From Luidia sarsii (lineage: Eukaryota > Echinodermata > Asteroidea > Paxillosida > Luidiidae): a stretch of 64,000 nt of DNA. The notes beneath the pieces are model-generated. The model was not told where the DNA came from. It worked only from the letters and a program-made list of their open reading frames with translations, and did no database searches. Below, piece by piece: positions 22,545 to 34,698 of this stretch (the first letter of the stretch is position 1; every line of letters begins with the position of its first letter). Location of the stretch: the NCBI GenBank assembly GCA_949987565.1, contig OX465121.1, positions 4,080,152-4,144,151 of the forward strand. The letters run 5' to 3'. Made by a program: the position numbers and the translations under genes.

Positions 22545-22960
22545 ACGCAATCTCTGTCTCTGTCTCTGCCCCTCTCTCAGTCTCTATCTGCCTCTGCCTC
22601 TGCCTCTGCTTCTGCCTCTCCCTATGTGTATGCCTCTACCTCTGCCTCTCCGCTCCCTAAGCCCCTGTCTGTGCCTCTGCCCCTGCCCCTGCCTCTTCCT
22701 CTGCCTCTCCCCCTCCCCCTGCCTCTGCCTCTGCCCCTGCCTCTTCCCCTGCCCCTGCCTCTGCCCCTGCCTCTGCCCCTGCCCCTGCCTCTGCCTCTGC
22801 CTCTGTCTCTGCCTCTGCCCCTGCCTCTGCCTCTGCCTCTGCCCTGCCCCTGCCTCTGCCCCTGCCTCTGTCTCTGCCTCTGCCCCTGCCTGTGCCCCTG
22901 CCTCTGCCTCTGCCCCTGCCTCTGTCTCTGCCTCTGCCCCTACTTCTGCCCTCTGCTCCA
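22545..22960. repeat. (TGCCTC/TGCCCC)n hexanucleotide array
   Basis: Same hexamer class as 1500-2668 with more TGCCCC variants. Confidence 0.93.
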
Positions 22961-23344
22961 CCCTCCATAATTATATCAGTTTCTCACTGTGTCACTCTCT
23001 GTCTCTTACTCTCCCCATATGCGTATCTCTCAGTCTCCGTTTGACGGCTTGTGCCTGTTTAGTCTCTCGTTCTTCCACTGCTGCTCGATCATTTGTCCTC
23101 TCTCCGCCTCACGCTCTCCTTTATCGATCAGGGTGTGGGAGTGGCGCTGTCAGCGGTGGGAGGGGGAGGTGTTCGCTTGGCTTATCACTCAAAGCCGGTG
23201 GCAAACGCCAAGGTTTTGTCCAAGACCAAAAATGGCAGATGGGTAACCATAGACTAATGCAACTTTATGGTCATTATTCACGCCTGACTGGCGTCGGCCC
23301 ATTTTTTGTACCGGGTGCATGGGGTTGGGGCGATGAATCCGCCC

Positions 23345-23900
23345 GCCACCACCGCCACCAACTCCGCCACCACCACCACCACCACCACCACCACCACCAC
23401 CATGCAAAGGCACCACCACCACCACCACCACCACCACCACCACCACCACCATGCAAAGGCACCACCACCACCGCCACCACCACCACCAAAGGCACCACCA
23501 CCACCACCACCACCACCTCCACCGCCACCACCAAAGGCACCACCACCACCACCACCACCACCATCACCACCACCACTGCCATCGCCACCACCAAAGGCAC
23601 CACCACCACCACCACCACCACCACCACCACCACCACCATCACCACCACCACCGCCATCGCCACCACCAAAGGCACCACCACCACCACCACCACCATCACC
23701 ACCACCACCACCACCACCACCACCACCACCACCACCACCATCACCACCACCACCGCCATCGCCACCACCAAAGGCACCACCACCACCACCACCACCACCA
23801 CCACCGCCGCCGCCAAGACCACCACCACCACCGCCACCACCACCACCACCACCACCACCACCACCACCACCGCCACCACCAACACCACCACCACCAGAAC
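23345..23900. repeat. (CAC)n trinucleotide array
   Basis: CAC repeats broken at intervals by CAAAGGCAC, so roughly 30-110 bp sub-blocks recur. Open frames read poly-His, poly-Pro and poly-Thr; not genes. Confidence 0.95.
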
Positions 23901-24046
23901 TGGTTGCTACGAAGCGGAAGATGGGAAACCATGATTTTCAGACTTCTGTAGGCCACGCGACGCTCGCCTGGTAAAGTGGGTCTGAGCGCGTGGTCGGTCA
24001 CGGGTTTAACGCGGGCCGGACGCGCGGGGAGACGCCATCAGACACG

Positions 24047-24705
24047 CTCCTTTGATCCGTGCCCTACTGCTTGCCCTTCCCTTTGATCTCACCCTGGTCT
24101 GTCTACCAGCTTTCCTCCTATATGATCCCTTCCCTGCTGCTTGCCCATCACTTTGATCTCACCCTGGTCTGTCAACCAGCTTTCCTCCTTTGATCCCTTC
24201 CATACTGCTTGCACTTCCCTTTGATCTCACCCTGGTCTGTCTACCAGCTTTCCTCCTTTGATCCCTTCCGTACTGCTTGTCCTTCCCTTTGATCTCACCC
24301 TGGTCTATCTACCAGCTTTCCTCCCTTGATCCCTTCCATACTGCTTGCCCTTCCCTTTGATCTCACCCTGGTCTGTCTACCAGCTTTCCTCCTATATGAT
24401 CCCTTCCCTGCTGCTTGCCCTTCCCTTTGATCTCACCTGGTCTGTCAATCAGCTTTCCTCCTTTGATCCCTGCCCTACTGCTTGCCCTTCCCTCTGATCT
24501 CACCCTGGTCTGTCTACCAGCTTTCCTCCTTTGATCCCTTCTCTACTGCTTGCCCTTCCCTTTGATCTCGTCCTGGTCTGTCCACCAACTTTCCCCCTTT
24601 GATCCCTTCCCAAACTGATTGCCCTTCCCTTTGATCTCACCCTGGTTTGTCTACCAACTTTCCTCCTTCGATCCCTTCCCTACTGCTTGCCCTTCCCTTG
24701 TGCGT
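24047..24705. repeat. 68-bp minisatellite, array 2
   Basis: About ten copies of the same unit in the same orientation as array 1, with some indels. It ends 220 bp before long copy A of the CGTTTCGATCC element, which carries related units. Confidence 0.92.
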
Positions 24706-24925
24706 ATGTGCAATTTGCCAGAGAAGAAAACAATCACTTTTTTTCAATCGAAATCGAATTTGAAAAGAAGTCGAAAATCTAAAAACAATTGGCCTCTGAG
24801 TACATAATAACTTGAGATTGTCATATAGAGAGATCAAACTTATTACCGTTAGAATGCAACCCGTCGGATCCCCTAAAAAATGGCATAAGTGAGTCCAGTC
24901 GCAGAAAGCACTTTATGCCCTTCTG

Positions 24926-25413
24926 CTTGGAACAAGATCCGTCTGGTCTGTTTGATGGCTTTTCGCAATCACTTTTTGTTTTAAGGTGATATACAAAAAT
25001 GTTGCAAACTGCTTACTGACTAAAATTACCAAAATGTAAATCTTAAAATTTAGTGGGCCTGACGTTTCGATCCTAGCAGGACCTTTCTCAAAGGCAGAGT
25101 GACAAGGACAAAACAGATACATGTACACGAAGGAAGAGGGAGAGAGTGAATAGGACACGGATGAGAAACAGAGGACAAAGAGTGAAGCTGGTAGGGAGAG
25201 ATCAAAGGGAAGGGCAAGGAGTGGGGTAGGGATTAGTGAGAAGAGGGGGAAAGATCAAAGAGAAGGGCAAGGAGTAGGCTAGGGATTAGTGACAAGAGGG
25301 GGAAAGATCAAAGAGAGAAGTGTGAAGGACTGAACACAGTTTTACTTCATCGTGATGCATTGAATAAAGAATGGGTAATTAAAAGAAGCGACTTAAGTGA
25401 CCTTCATTTGCTC
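24926..25413. mobile_element. CGTTTCGATCCTAGCAGG-family element, long copy A
   Basis: Contains GGTGATATACAAAAATGTTG at 24985, then GACGTTTCGATCCTAGCAGG, then a 250-bp interior with two 68-bp-like units (GATCAAAGGGAAGGGCAAGG). TTATGCCCTTCTG lies on both sides (24913-24925 and 25414-25426), a 13-bp direct repeat. The interior is almost identical to the copy at 31071, so one or both moved recently. Confidence 0.85.
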
Positions 25414-25894
25414 TTATGCCCTTCTGTCAGGCAGCGACGATTTTTTTTTTGTTACAGCACTGTACTGTAAACGTCCATCGGAGAACTAACTCATGATTAT
25501 TGTCTGGCCAAGTGTATCGATATTTCAACACCGATAGCTCAGTCTAACGCTAGCTTTCATATGTCATAAATCTGTGGATGAGTTTCCACGGTTTTAAGCG
25601 TGTCATCGGAAGCGTTGTTGTTGATTTGTTTTCTGCCATTGACAGCGCTGAATGGTATACCGCTTTCAATGCAGATTTTATCAGGGTGCATGGTTTAGTG
25701 GGGGACGCTCTGCGCAGCCTAGCCTTTCTCTATCGCTCTTCCCAAAGCTGGGCGTAGTCAGGGGTTATGAATCGGACCTGCATGTGCTCGCTGCGTGTCG
25801 GCATACAGGGCTCATTCAATCTGCCCGACTCTCCGTTATTTTTCAAAGGGCAGGGTAGCTGGACACTGCTTGAAATAGAAAAGAAACGTCCTTT

Positions 25895-26760
25895 TGTCTC
25901 TGTGTGTCTGTCCCTCTTTCTGTCTCTGTATCTACATGTCTCCTCGCCTTTCTTTCTGTCTGTCTGTCTCTCTCCAGTCTCTAGTTGTCTGTAATTGTTC
26001 TGCGTTCCCGTTGCTGCCTCTCGCACATCTGTTCATCTGCCTCTGTCTTTGTCGCTCACTGCATTGTTATTCGGGGATATTTCTGTCTGCCTCTTCAATC
26101 TGTCTCTCTGTCTGTCTTTGTGTGTGTGTGTGTGTGTCTCTCTCTCTCGTCTTCGTGTCCCTTTCTCTGTCCCTTTGTCTGTATGTGTCTCTGTCTCTCT
26201 GTATCTGTCTCTTTCTCTTTGTCTCTGTCTCTCCGTCTCTCTGTATCTATCTCTGTATCTGTCCGGCTCTGTCTTTATGACTCTGTCTCTGTATCTGTCC
26301 GTCTCTTTCTCTGTCTCTGTCTCTGTCTCTGTCTCTGTCTCTGTCTCTGTGTCTGGCTCTGTCTTTGTCTCTGTCTATGTCTCTGTCTCTGTCTCTGTCA
26401 TTGTCTCTGTCTCTGTCTCTGTCTCTGTCTCTGTCTATGTCTCTGTCTCTGTCTCTGTCTCTGTCTCTGTCTCTGTCTCTGTCTCTGTCTCTGTCTCTGT
26501 CTCCCTGTCTCTGCCTCTCTGCATCCCTGTCTCTGTCTCTATATCTCTGTCTCAGTCTCTGTCTCTGCCTCTATTTCTGTCTCTGTCTCCGTCCATGTCT
26601 CTTCCTCTGTCTCTGTTTCTGTTTCTGTCTCTGTCCCTGTTTCTTCCTCTGTCTCTCTACATCTATCTATCTATCTATCTCTCTGTCTTCGTTTCTGTCT
26701 ATCTTTCTGTCTGTGTTTTAATCTCTATATATCTGCCTCTGCCTCACTTTCTCCGTTTAG
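25895..26760. repeat. (CTGTCT)n array
   Basis: The core at 26270-26520 is nearly pure CTGTCT. Flanks are irregular CT/GT. Confidence 0.92.
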
Positions 26761-27534
26761 AGCATATTACCTCTCTCCCGTTCTGCTTTCATTTCAGGCT
26801 ATTTGCCGTGCAGTCTGACTGCCGTGTCTGTCGTTCTCTTCATCTGTCTGTCTCTTTCTCTCTGACTCTGCATCTCAGTGGCTCGTGGCTCGTTCGCCCC
26901 TCTCTCTCACTCTCACTCTCTCCATCCATCCCTCCGTCATCTCTCACTCGATTTCACCCACTCTTACTCTCTCACTGCCCCCCTTGACACGCCAAGGGCA
27001 ACCGGTGGCTCTTTCCCCTTCGCGTCGTCGCCCAACAATTGACGTCTGCCCCCCCCCCACCTCCCAAACTCCTCCCCACCCTCCTCCCTCCACCCCTTAC
27101 CCCTCCCCTCCCCTCTCTCCCGTCCTAGGTTCTCACGGTCCCTGGGACTTCAGTGGGTCCTACACGCGGCAGCCCTGCCCGACCCCCCGCCCGCATAATC
27201 CCACCATTCCCGCTGCCGTTTGCCCTCCAGGCAAATTTTCACACACACGCAAACAAAACCCGGCAAAAAATTGAAATCAGGCAGGAAGAATAGCCTTTGG
27301 AAGTTGCCCCGCTGCTACACCAGTCCCCCCCCACCCCCTTCCCCTCCCCACCCCATCCCGTAGCCGCTGGGCTAATTTTCCCACCCATATTTTTTGGGGG
27401 GGTTATCTCCCTCACGAGCGTACACCAAGCTATGCTTCTGGCGCGTTCGCGTCACCGCCAGATTATTATCGGACATGTTAAGACCTGCGAACAATGGGTG
27501 ATCGTTTGCTGGCATGTCTACCGCATGGCAGAAC

Positions 27535-28345
27535 ACCGCCTCTCTCTCTCTCCTTCTCTCTCTATCTCTCCCTCTCTCTCCCCACTTCTCTCCATCTCTC
27601 TCACTCTCTCTTCCTCCCTTTTTTTCTCTCCCGCTGTCTCTCTCCCTCTCTTCCTCTCTATCGCTCTCCACCTCTCTCCCGCTCTCCCTCTTACCTACCT
27701 CTCTCTCCCTCTCACTCTCTTCCCCCTCCCTCCATTCACCTCTCTGTCTTCTTCTCTTTCTCTCCACCTCTCTCCACCTCTCTCCTCTCTCCTCTCCCTC
27801 TCCCCCTTCTCTCTCCATCAAACCAACATCTCTATATCTCCATCTCTCTCTCCCTCTCCCTCTCCCAACCTCTCTCTCTATCTCCAATTCTCTCTCTTTC
27901 TCTCCCTCTCCCTCTCCCTCTCCCCCACCTCTATCTCCAACTTGTTCAGAATCTCTCTCTCTCTCTTCATCTCTCTCTCCCTCTCCCTCTCCCTCTCCCT
28001 CTCCCTCTCCCTCTCCCTCTCCCTCTCCCTCTCCCTCTCCCTCTCCCTCTTCCCACCTCTCTCTATCCATCTGTCCCTCTCCCTCTCCCTCACCTCTCTC
28101 TCCATTTCTCTCTCTCCCTCTCCCTCTCCCCCACTTCTCTCTCCAACTTTCTCCCTCTTCATCTCTCTCTCTCCCTCTCCCCACCTCTCTCTCTCCATCT
28201 CTCTCTCTCCATCTCCCCCACCTCTCTCTCTCTCTCCAACTCTCTCTCTGTCTCGCTCGCTCCAACTCTCTGTCTCTCCCCCTCCCTCCCTCTCCCCACC
28301 TCTCTCTCCAAGTTTATCTCTCTTCGTCTCTCTCTCTCTCTCATG
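27535..28345. repeat. CT-rich microsatellite with CTCCCT core
   Basis: Pyrimidine array with a pure CTCCCT block at 27980-28050. It directly abuts the CGTTTCGATCC-family element. Confidence 0.92.
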
Positions 28346-28348
28346 GCT

Positions 28349-30185
28349 TGACGTTTCGACCCCAGCAGGACCTTTCTCAAAAGCGTGGCTTTCAGAGAAA
28401 AAAAGTACTGCCTTTCAGAAAGGTCCCGCTAGGATCGAAACGTCAGGGCCTCTAACTTTTGGATTGTTTGGGGTTGTTACAAACTGGTCACTGACTAAAA
28501 TGATCCTAGCAAAGCCACAGGACCTTTCTCAAAGGCACAGGACCTTTCTGAAAGGCACAGAACCTCTCTCAAAGGCACCGGACCTTTCTCAAAGGCACCG
28601 GACCTTTCTCAAAGGCGCAGGACCTTTCTCAAAGGCACAGGACCTTTCTCAAAGCCACAGGACCTTTCTCAAAGGCAAAGGACCTTTCTCAAAGGCACAG
28701 AACCTTTCTCAAAGCCACAGAACCTTTCTCAAAGGCACCGGACCTTTCTCAAAGGCGCAGAACCTTTCTCAAAGGCACAGAACCTCTCTCAAAGGCACCG
28801 GACCTTTTTCAAAGGCGCAGAACCTTTCTCAAAGGCACAGAACCTTTCTCAAAATCACAGGACCTTTCTCAAAGGCACAGGACCTTTCTCAAAGGCACAG
28901 GACCTTTCTCAAAGGCACAGGACCTTTCTCAAAGGCACCGGACCTTTCTCAAAGGCACAGGACCTTTCTCAAAGCCACAGGACCTTTCTCAAAGCCACAT
29001 GACCTTTCTCAAAGTCACAGAACCTTTCTCAAAGCCACAGAACCTTTCTCAAAGGCACAGAACCTTTCTCAAAGGCACAGAACCTTTCTCAAAATCACAG
29101 GACCTTTCTCAAAGGCACAGGACATTTCTCAAAGGCGCAGAACCTTTCTCAAAGGCGCAGGACCTTTCTCAAAGCCACAGAACCTTTCTCAAAGGCACAG
29201 GACCTTTTTCAAAGGCGCAGGACCTTTCTCAAAATCACAGGACCTTTCTCAAAGGCGCAGAACCTTTCTCAAAGGCACAGGACCTTTCTCAAAGCCACAG
29301 AACCTTTCTCAAAGGCACCGGACCTTTCTCAAAGGCGCAGAACCTTTCTCAAAGGCACAGAACCTCTCTCAAAGGCACCGGACCTTTTTCAAAGGCGCAG
29401 AACCTTTCTCAAAGGCACAGAACCTTTCTCAAAATCACAGGACCTTTCTCAAAGCCACAGAACCTTTCTCAAAGGCACAAAACCTTTCTCAAAGGCGCAG
29501 GACCTTTTTCAAAATCACAGGACCTTTCTCAAAGGCACAGGACCCTTTTCAAAGGCGCAGGACCTTTCTCAAAGGCACAGGACCCTTTTCAAAGGCGCAG
29601 AACCTTTCTCAAAGGCGCAGGACCTTTCTCAAAGGCACAGGACCTTTTTCAAAGGCGCAGAACCTTTCTCAAAGGCACAGAACCTTTCTCAAAGCCACAG
29701 AACCTTTCTCAAAGCCACAGAACCTTTCTCAAAGGCACAGGACCTTTTTCAAAGGCGCAGGACCTTTCTCAAAATCACAGGACCTTTCTCAAAGGCGCAG
29801 AACCTTTCTCAAAGGCACAGGACCTTTCTCAAAGCCACAGAACCTTTCTCAAAGGCACCGGACCTTTCTCAAAGGCGCAGAACCTTTCTCAAAGGCACAG
29901 AACCTCTCTCATAGGCACCGGACCTTTTTCAAAGGCGCAGAACCTTTCTCAAAGGCACAGAACCTTTCTCAAAATCACAGGACCTTTCTCAAAGGCACAG
30001 GACATTTCTCAAAGGCACAAAACCTTTCTCAAAGGCGCAGGACCTTTTTCAAAATCACAGGACCTTTCTCAAAGGCACAGGACCCTTTTCAAAGGCGCAG
30101 GACCTTTCTCAAAGGCACAGGACCCTTTTCAAAGGCGTATATCCTTTCTCAAGGGCAGGGGAAAGGCCCTCTAACTTTTGGAATT
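28349..30185. mobile_element. CGTTTCGATCC-family element expanded by a 20-bp internal array
   Basis: The left part carries GACGTTTCGACCCCAGCAGG, an inverted TCCCGCTAGGATCGAAACGT and CTAGCAAAGCCACAGGACC. From about 28510 to 30150 there are about 82 copies of GACCTTTCTCAAAGGCACAG. The right end reads GGAAAGGCCCTCTAACTTTT. Each unit contains the palindrome CCTTTCTCAAAGG. Confidence 0.9.
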
Positions 30186-30599
30186 TTGTTTTTTTGATAG
30201 ATCCTAAATTAACACATTTTTTTGTTCCCAATTGTGACGAACACATAAGGCAAGAATTCGGGCTTGATCAGCTTCTTTTCTTCAAAACTTCATGGCTTGT
30301 TTATCTATTCTTTTGAGGGAGTCTTAACCTTGCTACCTTGCCCGTGTTGTATCAGCGTGTTGTCTCAGTGGACCAGCCGACACCGGCGGTCGGGGGGAGA
30401 GGGGGCCGTGCGGACTCGGGGGACGGCCGGCCGACGTGTTCCGTGGACCCGCCTGTCGCGTGCCCGGTGTTGCGGTGCGCGTGCAGTACCGGCCGTACCA
30501 CCGGTTACATCATCGGGATAGGGGGGCAGACTCAATAATTGAACTATACCTTAATAACATCGAAGTTTCAATTTCGTCGAGCTGCTTAAGCAAATCTGA

Positions 30600-31030
30600 T
30601 TAAAGGCCCTATACAACATTAGAAAAGATCAAAATATTGCCACAGTTGTTTGTGTTAAACCATTACACACACCCCCAAAAAAGCAATTCTGCGAAGGTTT
30701 TAGCTCAAATGGTGATCTGAGAAAGTAGAAAAATGTAAAAAAAAAAAAAACGTCACGGTTTTTGCACCATTCTGTAGTGTAAGAAATAGTTTATGACTTG
30801 CAAGTAATAAACTATCATGTTTGAGTGAAGATATCTAGGGATGTACAGCATCCCGGACCGTAAGATTTTAACATGAGAATTTTATCATGACCATCTGGTC
30901 CGGGATGCTGTATTTCTTCACTCAAACATCGACAGATGGTTTATTACTCGCGAGTAATAAACTGTTTCTTGCACTACAGAACGTTGTGAAAACCGTTACG
31001 GTTTTTTGTCTTGTTCTACTTTCTCAGATC
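30600..31030. mobile_element. Foldback element, TTAAAGGCCCTATAC family, large palindrome
   Basis: The left part matches the family from TTAAAGGCCCTATACAACATT. From about 30860 the sequence runs back as an inverted copy. TACAGCATCCCGGACC (30844-30859) pairs exactly with GGTCCGGGATGCTGTA (30897-30912), with further pairing outward over about 150 bp per arm. No coding capacity. Confidence 0.85.
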
Positions 31031-31067
31031 ACTAATATTTTTTGAACTCTTTCTTCTCTTATTTCTT

Positions 31068-31493
31068 TGGGTGATATACAAAAATGTTGCAAACTGCTTA
31101 CTGACTAAAATTACCAAAATGTAAATCTAAAATTTAGTGGGCCTGACGTTTCGATCCTAGCAGGACCTTTCTCAAAGGCAGAGTGACAAGGACAAAACAG
31201 ATACATGTACACGAAGGAAGAGGGAGAGAGTGAATAGGACACGGATGAGAAACAGAGGACAACGAGTGAAGCTGGTAGGGAGAGATCAAAGGGAAGGGCA
31301 AGGAGTGGGGTAGGGATTAGTGAGAAGAGGGGGAAAGATCAAAGAGAAGGGCAAGGAGTAGGCTAGGGATTAGTGACAAGAGGGGGAAAGATCAAAGAGA
31401 GAAGTGTGAAGGACTGAACACAGTTTTACTTCATCGTGATGCATTGAATAAAGGTCCTGCTAGGATCGAAACGTCAGGCCCACTAAATTTTAG
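31068..31493. mobile_element. CGTTTCGATCCTAGCAGG-family element, long copy B with inverted ends
   Basis: The left end carries AATTTAGTGGGCCTGACG and CCTAGCAGGACCTTTCTC. The right end carries the inverted form GGTCCTGCTAGGATCGAAAC and AGGCCCACTAAATTTTAG. CTCTTATTTCTT flanks both sides (31056-31067 and 31494-31505), a 12-bp target duplication. Confidence 0.88.
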
Positions 31494-31505
31494 CTCTTAT
31501 TTCTT

Positions 31506-32493
31506 AATTTGAAATGCCCATGCAGCGTTTAGAACCGGCAAAAACTTTTCAAATGTTCCCGCTAGTCAGTCTGTGCAGATGCTTGCTCCTAATAGGCCCC
31601 TGCACGACCCAGGGCATTTATTTGTTTCAGCACCTGAATCAAGGCAAGATAGGAAAGAAAAATATCCTTCCCCCATCAATCTTCAATCCTGGCGTCCCTC
31701 GTTCGACGACGCCCATACATACCGACTACACTGCCGTCTTTCCCGAAGCTTTCCCGAGCGCACCCCAATAAAGTTTTCTCACCCTTGTCCAAAGCCAGAC
31801 CAAAAGACAACTCGGGACATCTTAAATTTAAAGAAGAAGAGAGAGAAAAAAAATATATCTTCAGTTGCCGAGCAGACAAAGCGCTCCACGCATCGCGACG
31901 TAGCCTTGGCTTAAAATTTAACTCGAGCGTAACACGAGTACAATAAAGTTTGCACGACCATAAAACGGTATAATTGGCTATACAGACAAGCAGGCCGGAG
32001 AGATTAAGCTACCAAGGTCACATTTTTTTTTTTATTATGGCTAGATACTCCATCGCACGTTGGTCATAGCTATAGTGAGGGGGGAAAAAATGGCAACCCG
32101 CTATTGAATTCCCATTATGTCAGTTCCCTAAAGGGTTGAAGTCGTTTGCAGTGTGTCACGGAACGCCTCTCGCCTATCGTCAGGGGATACGTCCCGTAAA
32201 GTTGGGAAGAACTGCCTCGGTTTCCGAAGCTCCGATTGTAGTTTTTGACCTTCTCATCGGTCGCAGAATGATCGCGACTATGTCGTATGAGTGCAGCCCC
32301 TCTGTATCAGCACGCTCTTCAACGTCAACACGCTCCCCTAGCTGCCTAAACAATTATTGTCGGACAGTGCGGACAAAGCGCGCTCGCTGTGCGGCACGGG
32401 TATACTACCTGACCAAAGAATTGGAGGACTAGGGAGCATGTTGACACCGAAGAGCTGCATAGTCAAAGAGTTTCCGGACTTGGGCCTATAAAT
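31506..32493. other. Intergenic unique stretch, no gene seen
   Basis: Mixed sequence between two mobile-element copies. The 98-codon frame at 32136 has no recognisable domain. Confidence 0.4.
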
Positions 32494-32505
32494 GCTATAA
32501 TCATC

Positions 32506-32663
32506 ATAAAATTTAGTGGGCCTGACGTTTCGATCCTAGCAGGACCTTTCTCAAAGGCAGAGAGATAGGTCCTGCTAGGATCGAAACGTCAGGCCCACTA
32601 AATTTTATGATTTGCATTTTGGTAATTTTAGTCAGTAAGCAGTTTGCAACATTTTTGTATATT
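32506..32663. mobile_element. CGTTTCGATCCTAGCAGG-family element, short foldback copy
   Basis: Two inverted ends separated by only a few bases (CAAAGGCAGAGAGATAGGTC), then the GCAGTTTGCAACATTTTTGT tail. Flanks GCTATAATCATC (32494-32505) and GCTATAATTATC (32664-32675) differ at one base of 12. Confidence 0.88.
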
Positions 32664-32698
32664 GCTATAATTATCGTTTAAATATTATATCCTTCCTT

Positions 32699-33082
32699 TT
32701 AAAGCCCCTATACACAACATTGGTAAGATCGAAAAACAGAAATGTTCACAGATTTACATGAAACTTATACAGTTTAAAGATGGTTAAGGTACTGGTAGAA
32801 ACCTCTCACTGAAATATCTCTGTCTAAAATGTTTTATTTTTGGAGAAAAGAGTAACAGAAATCGTTTACGTCTCACCCCCTACATCTAAACGATTTTTCG
32901 GAACAATTCGTTGAATGCTGCATTTTCGCGAAACAAATGGAGCGGTTTTTCACTATTTTTTCTCGAGACTCGGTTGGCGGATTGAGCTACCATTTTCACA
33001 GGTGTGCTATTTCATACATGTTGGATCAGGCAACGTATGGATGTTTTTCTTTGACCTCGGCCAATGTTGTGTTATCCCTTTT
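32699..33082. mobile_element. MITE-like element, TTAAAGCCCCTACA family, copy
   Basis: The left end AAAGCCCCTATACACAACAT and the shared interior are present. The right end GCCAATGTTGTGTTATCCC is diverged. Confidence 0.85.
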
Positions 33083-33239
33083 ATGTACCATTAATTTTGT
33101 TTGTACAGGACGCACGATTGCTTGTCCTCGAAGACTCATAAGATTTTTTTTTTAATGTGGCTTTTACACGTTTTGATAACTGTGGGGCCATTTAAATGAA
33201 TCTCTTCTAATTCTTCCCTGGGGACTCTGATTCGGGGAG

Positions 33240-34300
33240 ATCGTCTTAATTGTCGTCTGTGCTCTCAGGCATTCGCTATTCCTCCGTAGCTTATACTTTC
33301 CCCGGACCCCCGACCTCCGCTTCCGCCATCTCCACCGCCACCTCCACCTCCTCCTCCGCCCAGCCTCTCACCCACCTCCTCCCGCATCTAATCCCTGGAC
33401 GTCGTCTTAATAATCATCTCCTTTTGCTCCCAACCCTGCCGACAGATATCTTTCATTCCTCCTTAACCCTGGCCCCCACGGCCCCACCCACCTCCGTCCC
33501 TATACTCCCGACTCCCATCCTCCACCACCACCACCACCTCCACCGACCTTCCAACGCCGATAATGGGTTTTTTCTCTCTCTCAGGCAAAATTGGCCAAGC
33601 CAGTGTTTGTTCAGTGGACCCCCGCAGACGGGAGGCCGCGACCGTGCATGCCACCCTCGGCCCCGCGACCAATGCCCGGGCCGGCGTCTTGGGAACCCCA
33701 AGGTCCGCAGCGGCCGCGCGAGCGGGAGACACCTTTCGGGCCGGGCCGTCTAATCCGTCCCACCGTCGGGCCACGTGCGCGGCCGCCGCTCGGTACCAGT
33801 TTTCGGACCGGTGTTTCCTCTTTTCCTATATTTTTTTTGTTCTAAAAGAAATATTATTCCCGCCCCCAACTGTACGTCTCATTTCATTAGCAAACTGATT
33901 TGAGAGGGGAAGTACTTCATCATTAGGGGATGGGTGGGAGGAGAGGTGGTGGTGGTTTTCTGGTATCCATGACAACCTGAAGGAATCTTATCCGGTGCAT
34001 CTGCAAGGATTACTCCCCACCCCGTCACCCGTCTGTCCGCCTCCCCCTCCCCACATTTGACGACCTGTCCACGGTGTACGCCCCTAAATTTCGCCCTCCA
34101 AGTCCAAGATGACGGTCAAAGGCGACGCAACAAGTATAAACGCGTCGTAGGCCTATATCTCCGGCCCCTTCGCTATTTGTCCGGTCATCCACCTCCATCC
34201 CTCGTTAACTCTCGCCTCAAGCTGCTATGCACGCCAGCTTTAGGCGTTGCCCCAGGGAAGGAGAACGCATGATCACTTTTTGTATCATTCAGAAATGGCC
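33240..34300. other. Intergenic unique stretch, CpG-rich in part
   Basis: CCN-rich then CpG-rich sequence (33590-33810). Short open frames only, no homology recognised. Confidence 0.4.
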
Positions 34301-34350
34301 GTGTTAGTCTGACAATTATCTTGTTTCCCCCCCCCCTTGCAAAATAAATA

Positions 34351-34674
34351 AAAATCTAAAATTTAGTGGGCCTGACGTACCCCACTCCTACCCTACTCCT
34401 TGCCCTTCTTTTTGATCTTTCCCCCTCCTCTCACTAATCCCTACCCTACCCCTTGCCCTTCCCTTTGATCTCTCCCTACCAGCTTCACTCTTTGTCCTTT
34501 GTTTCTCATCCGTGTCCTATTCACTCTCTCCCCCTTCCTTCGTGTACATGTATCTGTTTTGTCATTTGAGAAAGGTCCTGCTAGGATCGAAACGTCAGGC
34601 CCACTAAATTTTATGATTTGCATTTTGGTAATTTTAGTCAGTAAGCAGTTTGCACCATTATTGTATATCACCTT
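34351..34674 (-). mobile_element. CGTTTCGATCCTAGCAGG-family element, inverted long copy
   Basis: The interior is the reverse complement of copies A and B, with a left end AATTTAGTGGGCCTGACG. AAAATAAATA flanks both sides (34341-34350 and 34675-34684). Another family member follows immediately. Confidence 0.85.
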
Positions 34675-34698
34675 AAAATAAATACAATTTACAATGAT

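Noticed and set aside
23189..24001. Poly-His, poly-Pro, poly-Thr and poly-Val frames
   Set aside because: These are the six readings of a CAC repeat.
28510..30150. CRISPR array
   Set aside because: The 20-bp units are contiguous without unique spacers, and the genome is eukaryotic.
27297..30197. A 966-codon plus-strand open frame
   Set aside because: It runs from CT-rich repeats (Leu/Ser/Pro) into the 20-bp array, where 20 is not a multiple of 3 and all phases happen to lack stops, giving a 20-residue repeat peptide. No domain, and the frame follows repeat structure only.
30338..30538. Small CpG-rich open frames
   Set aside because: No domain, no splice context and several overlapping phases; composition alone keeps them open.
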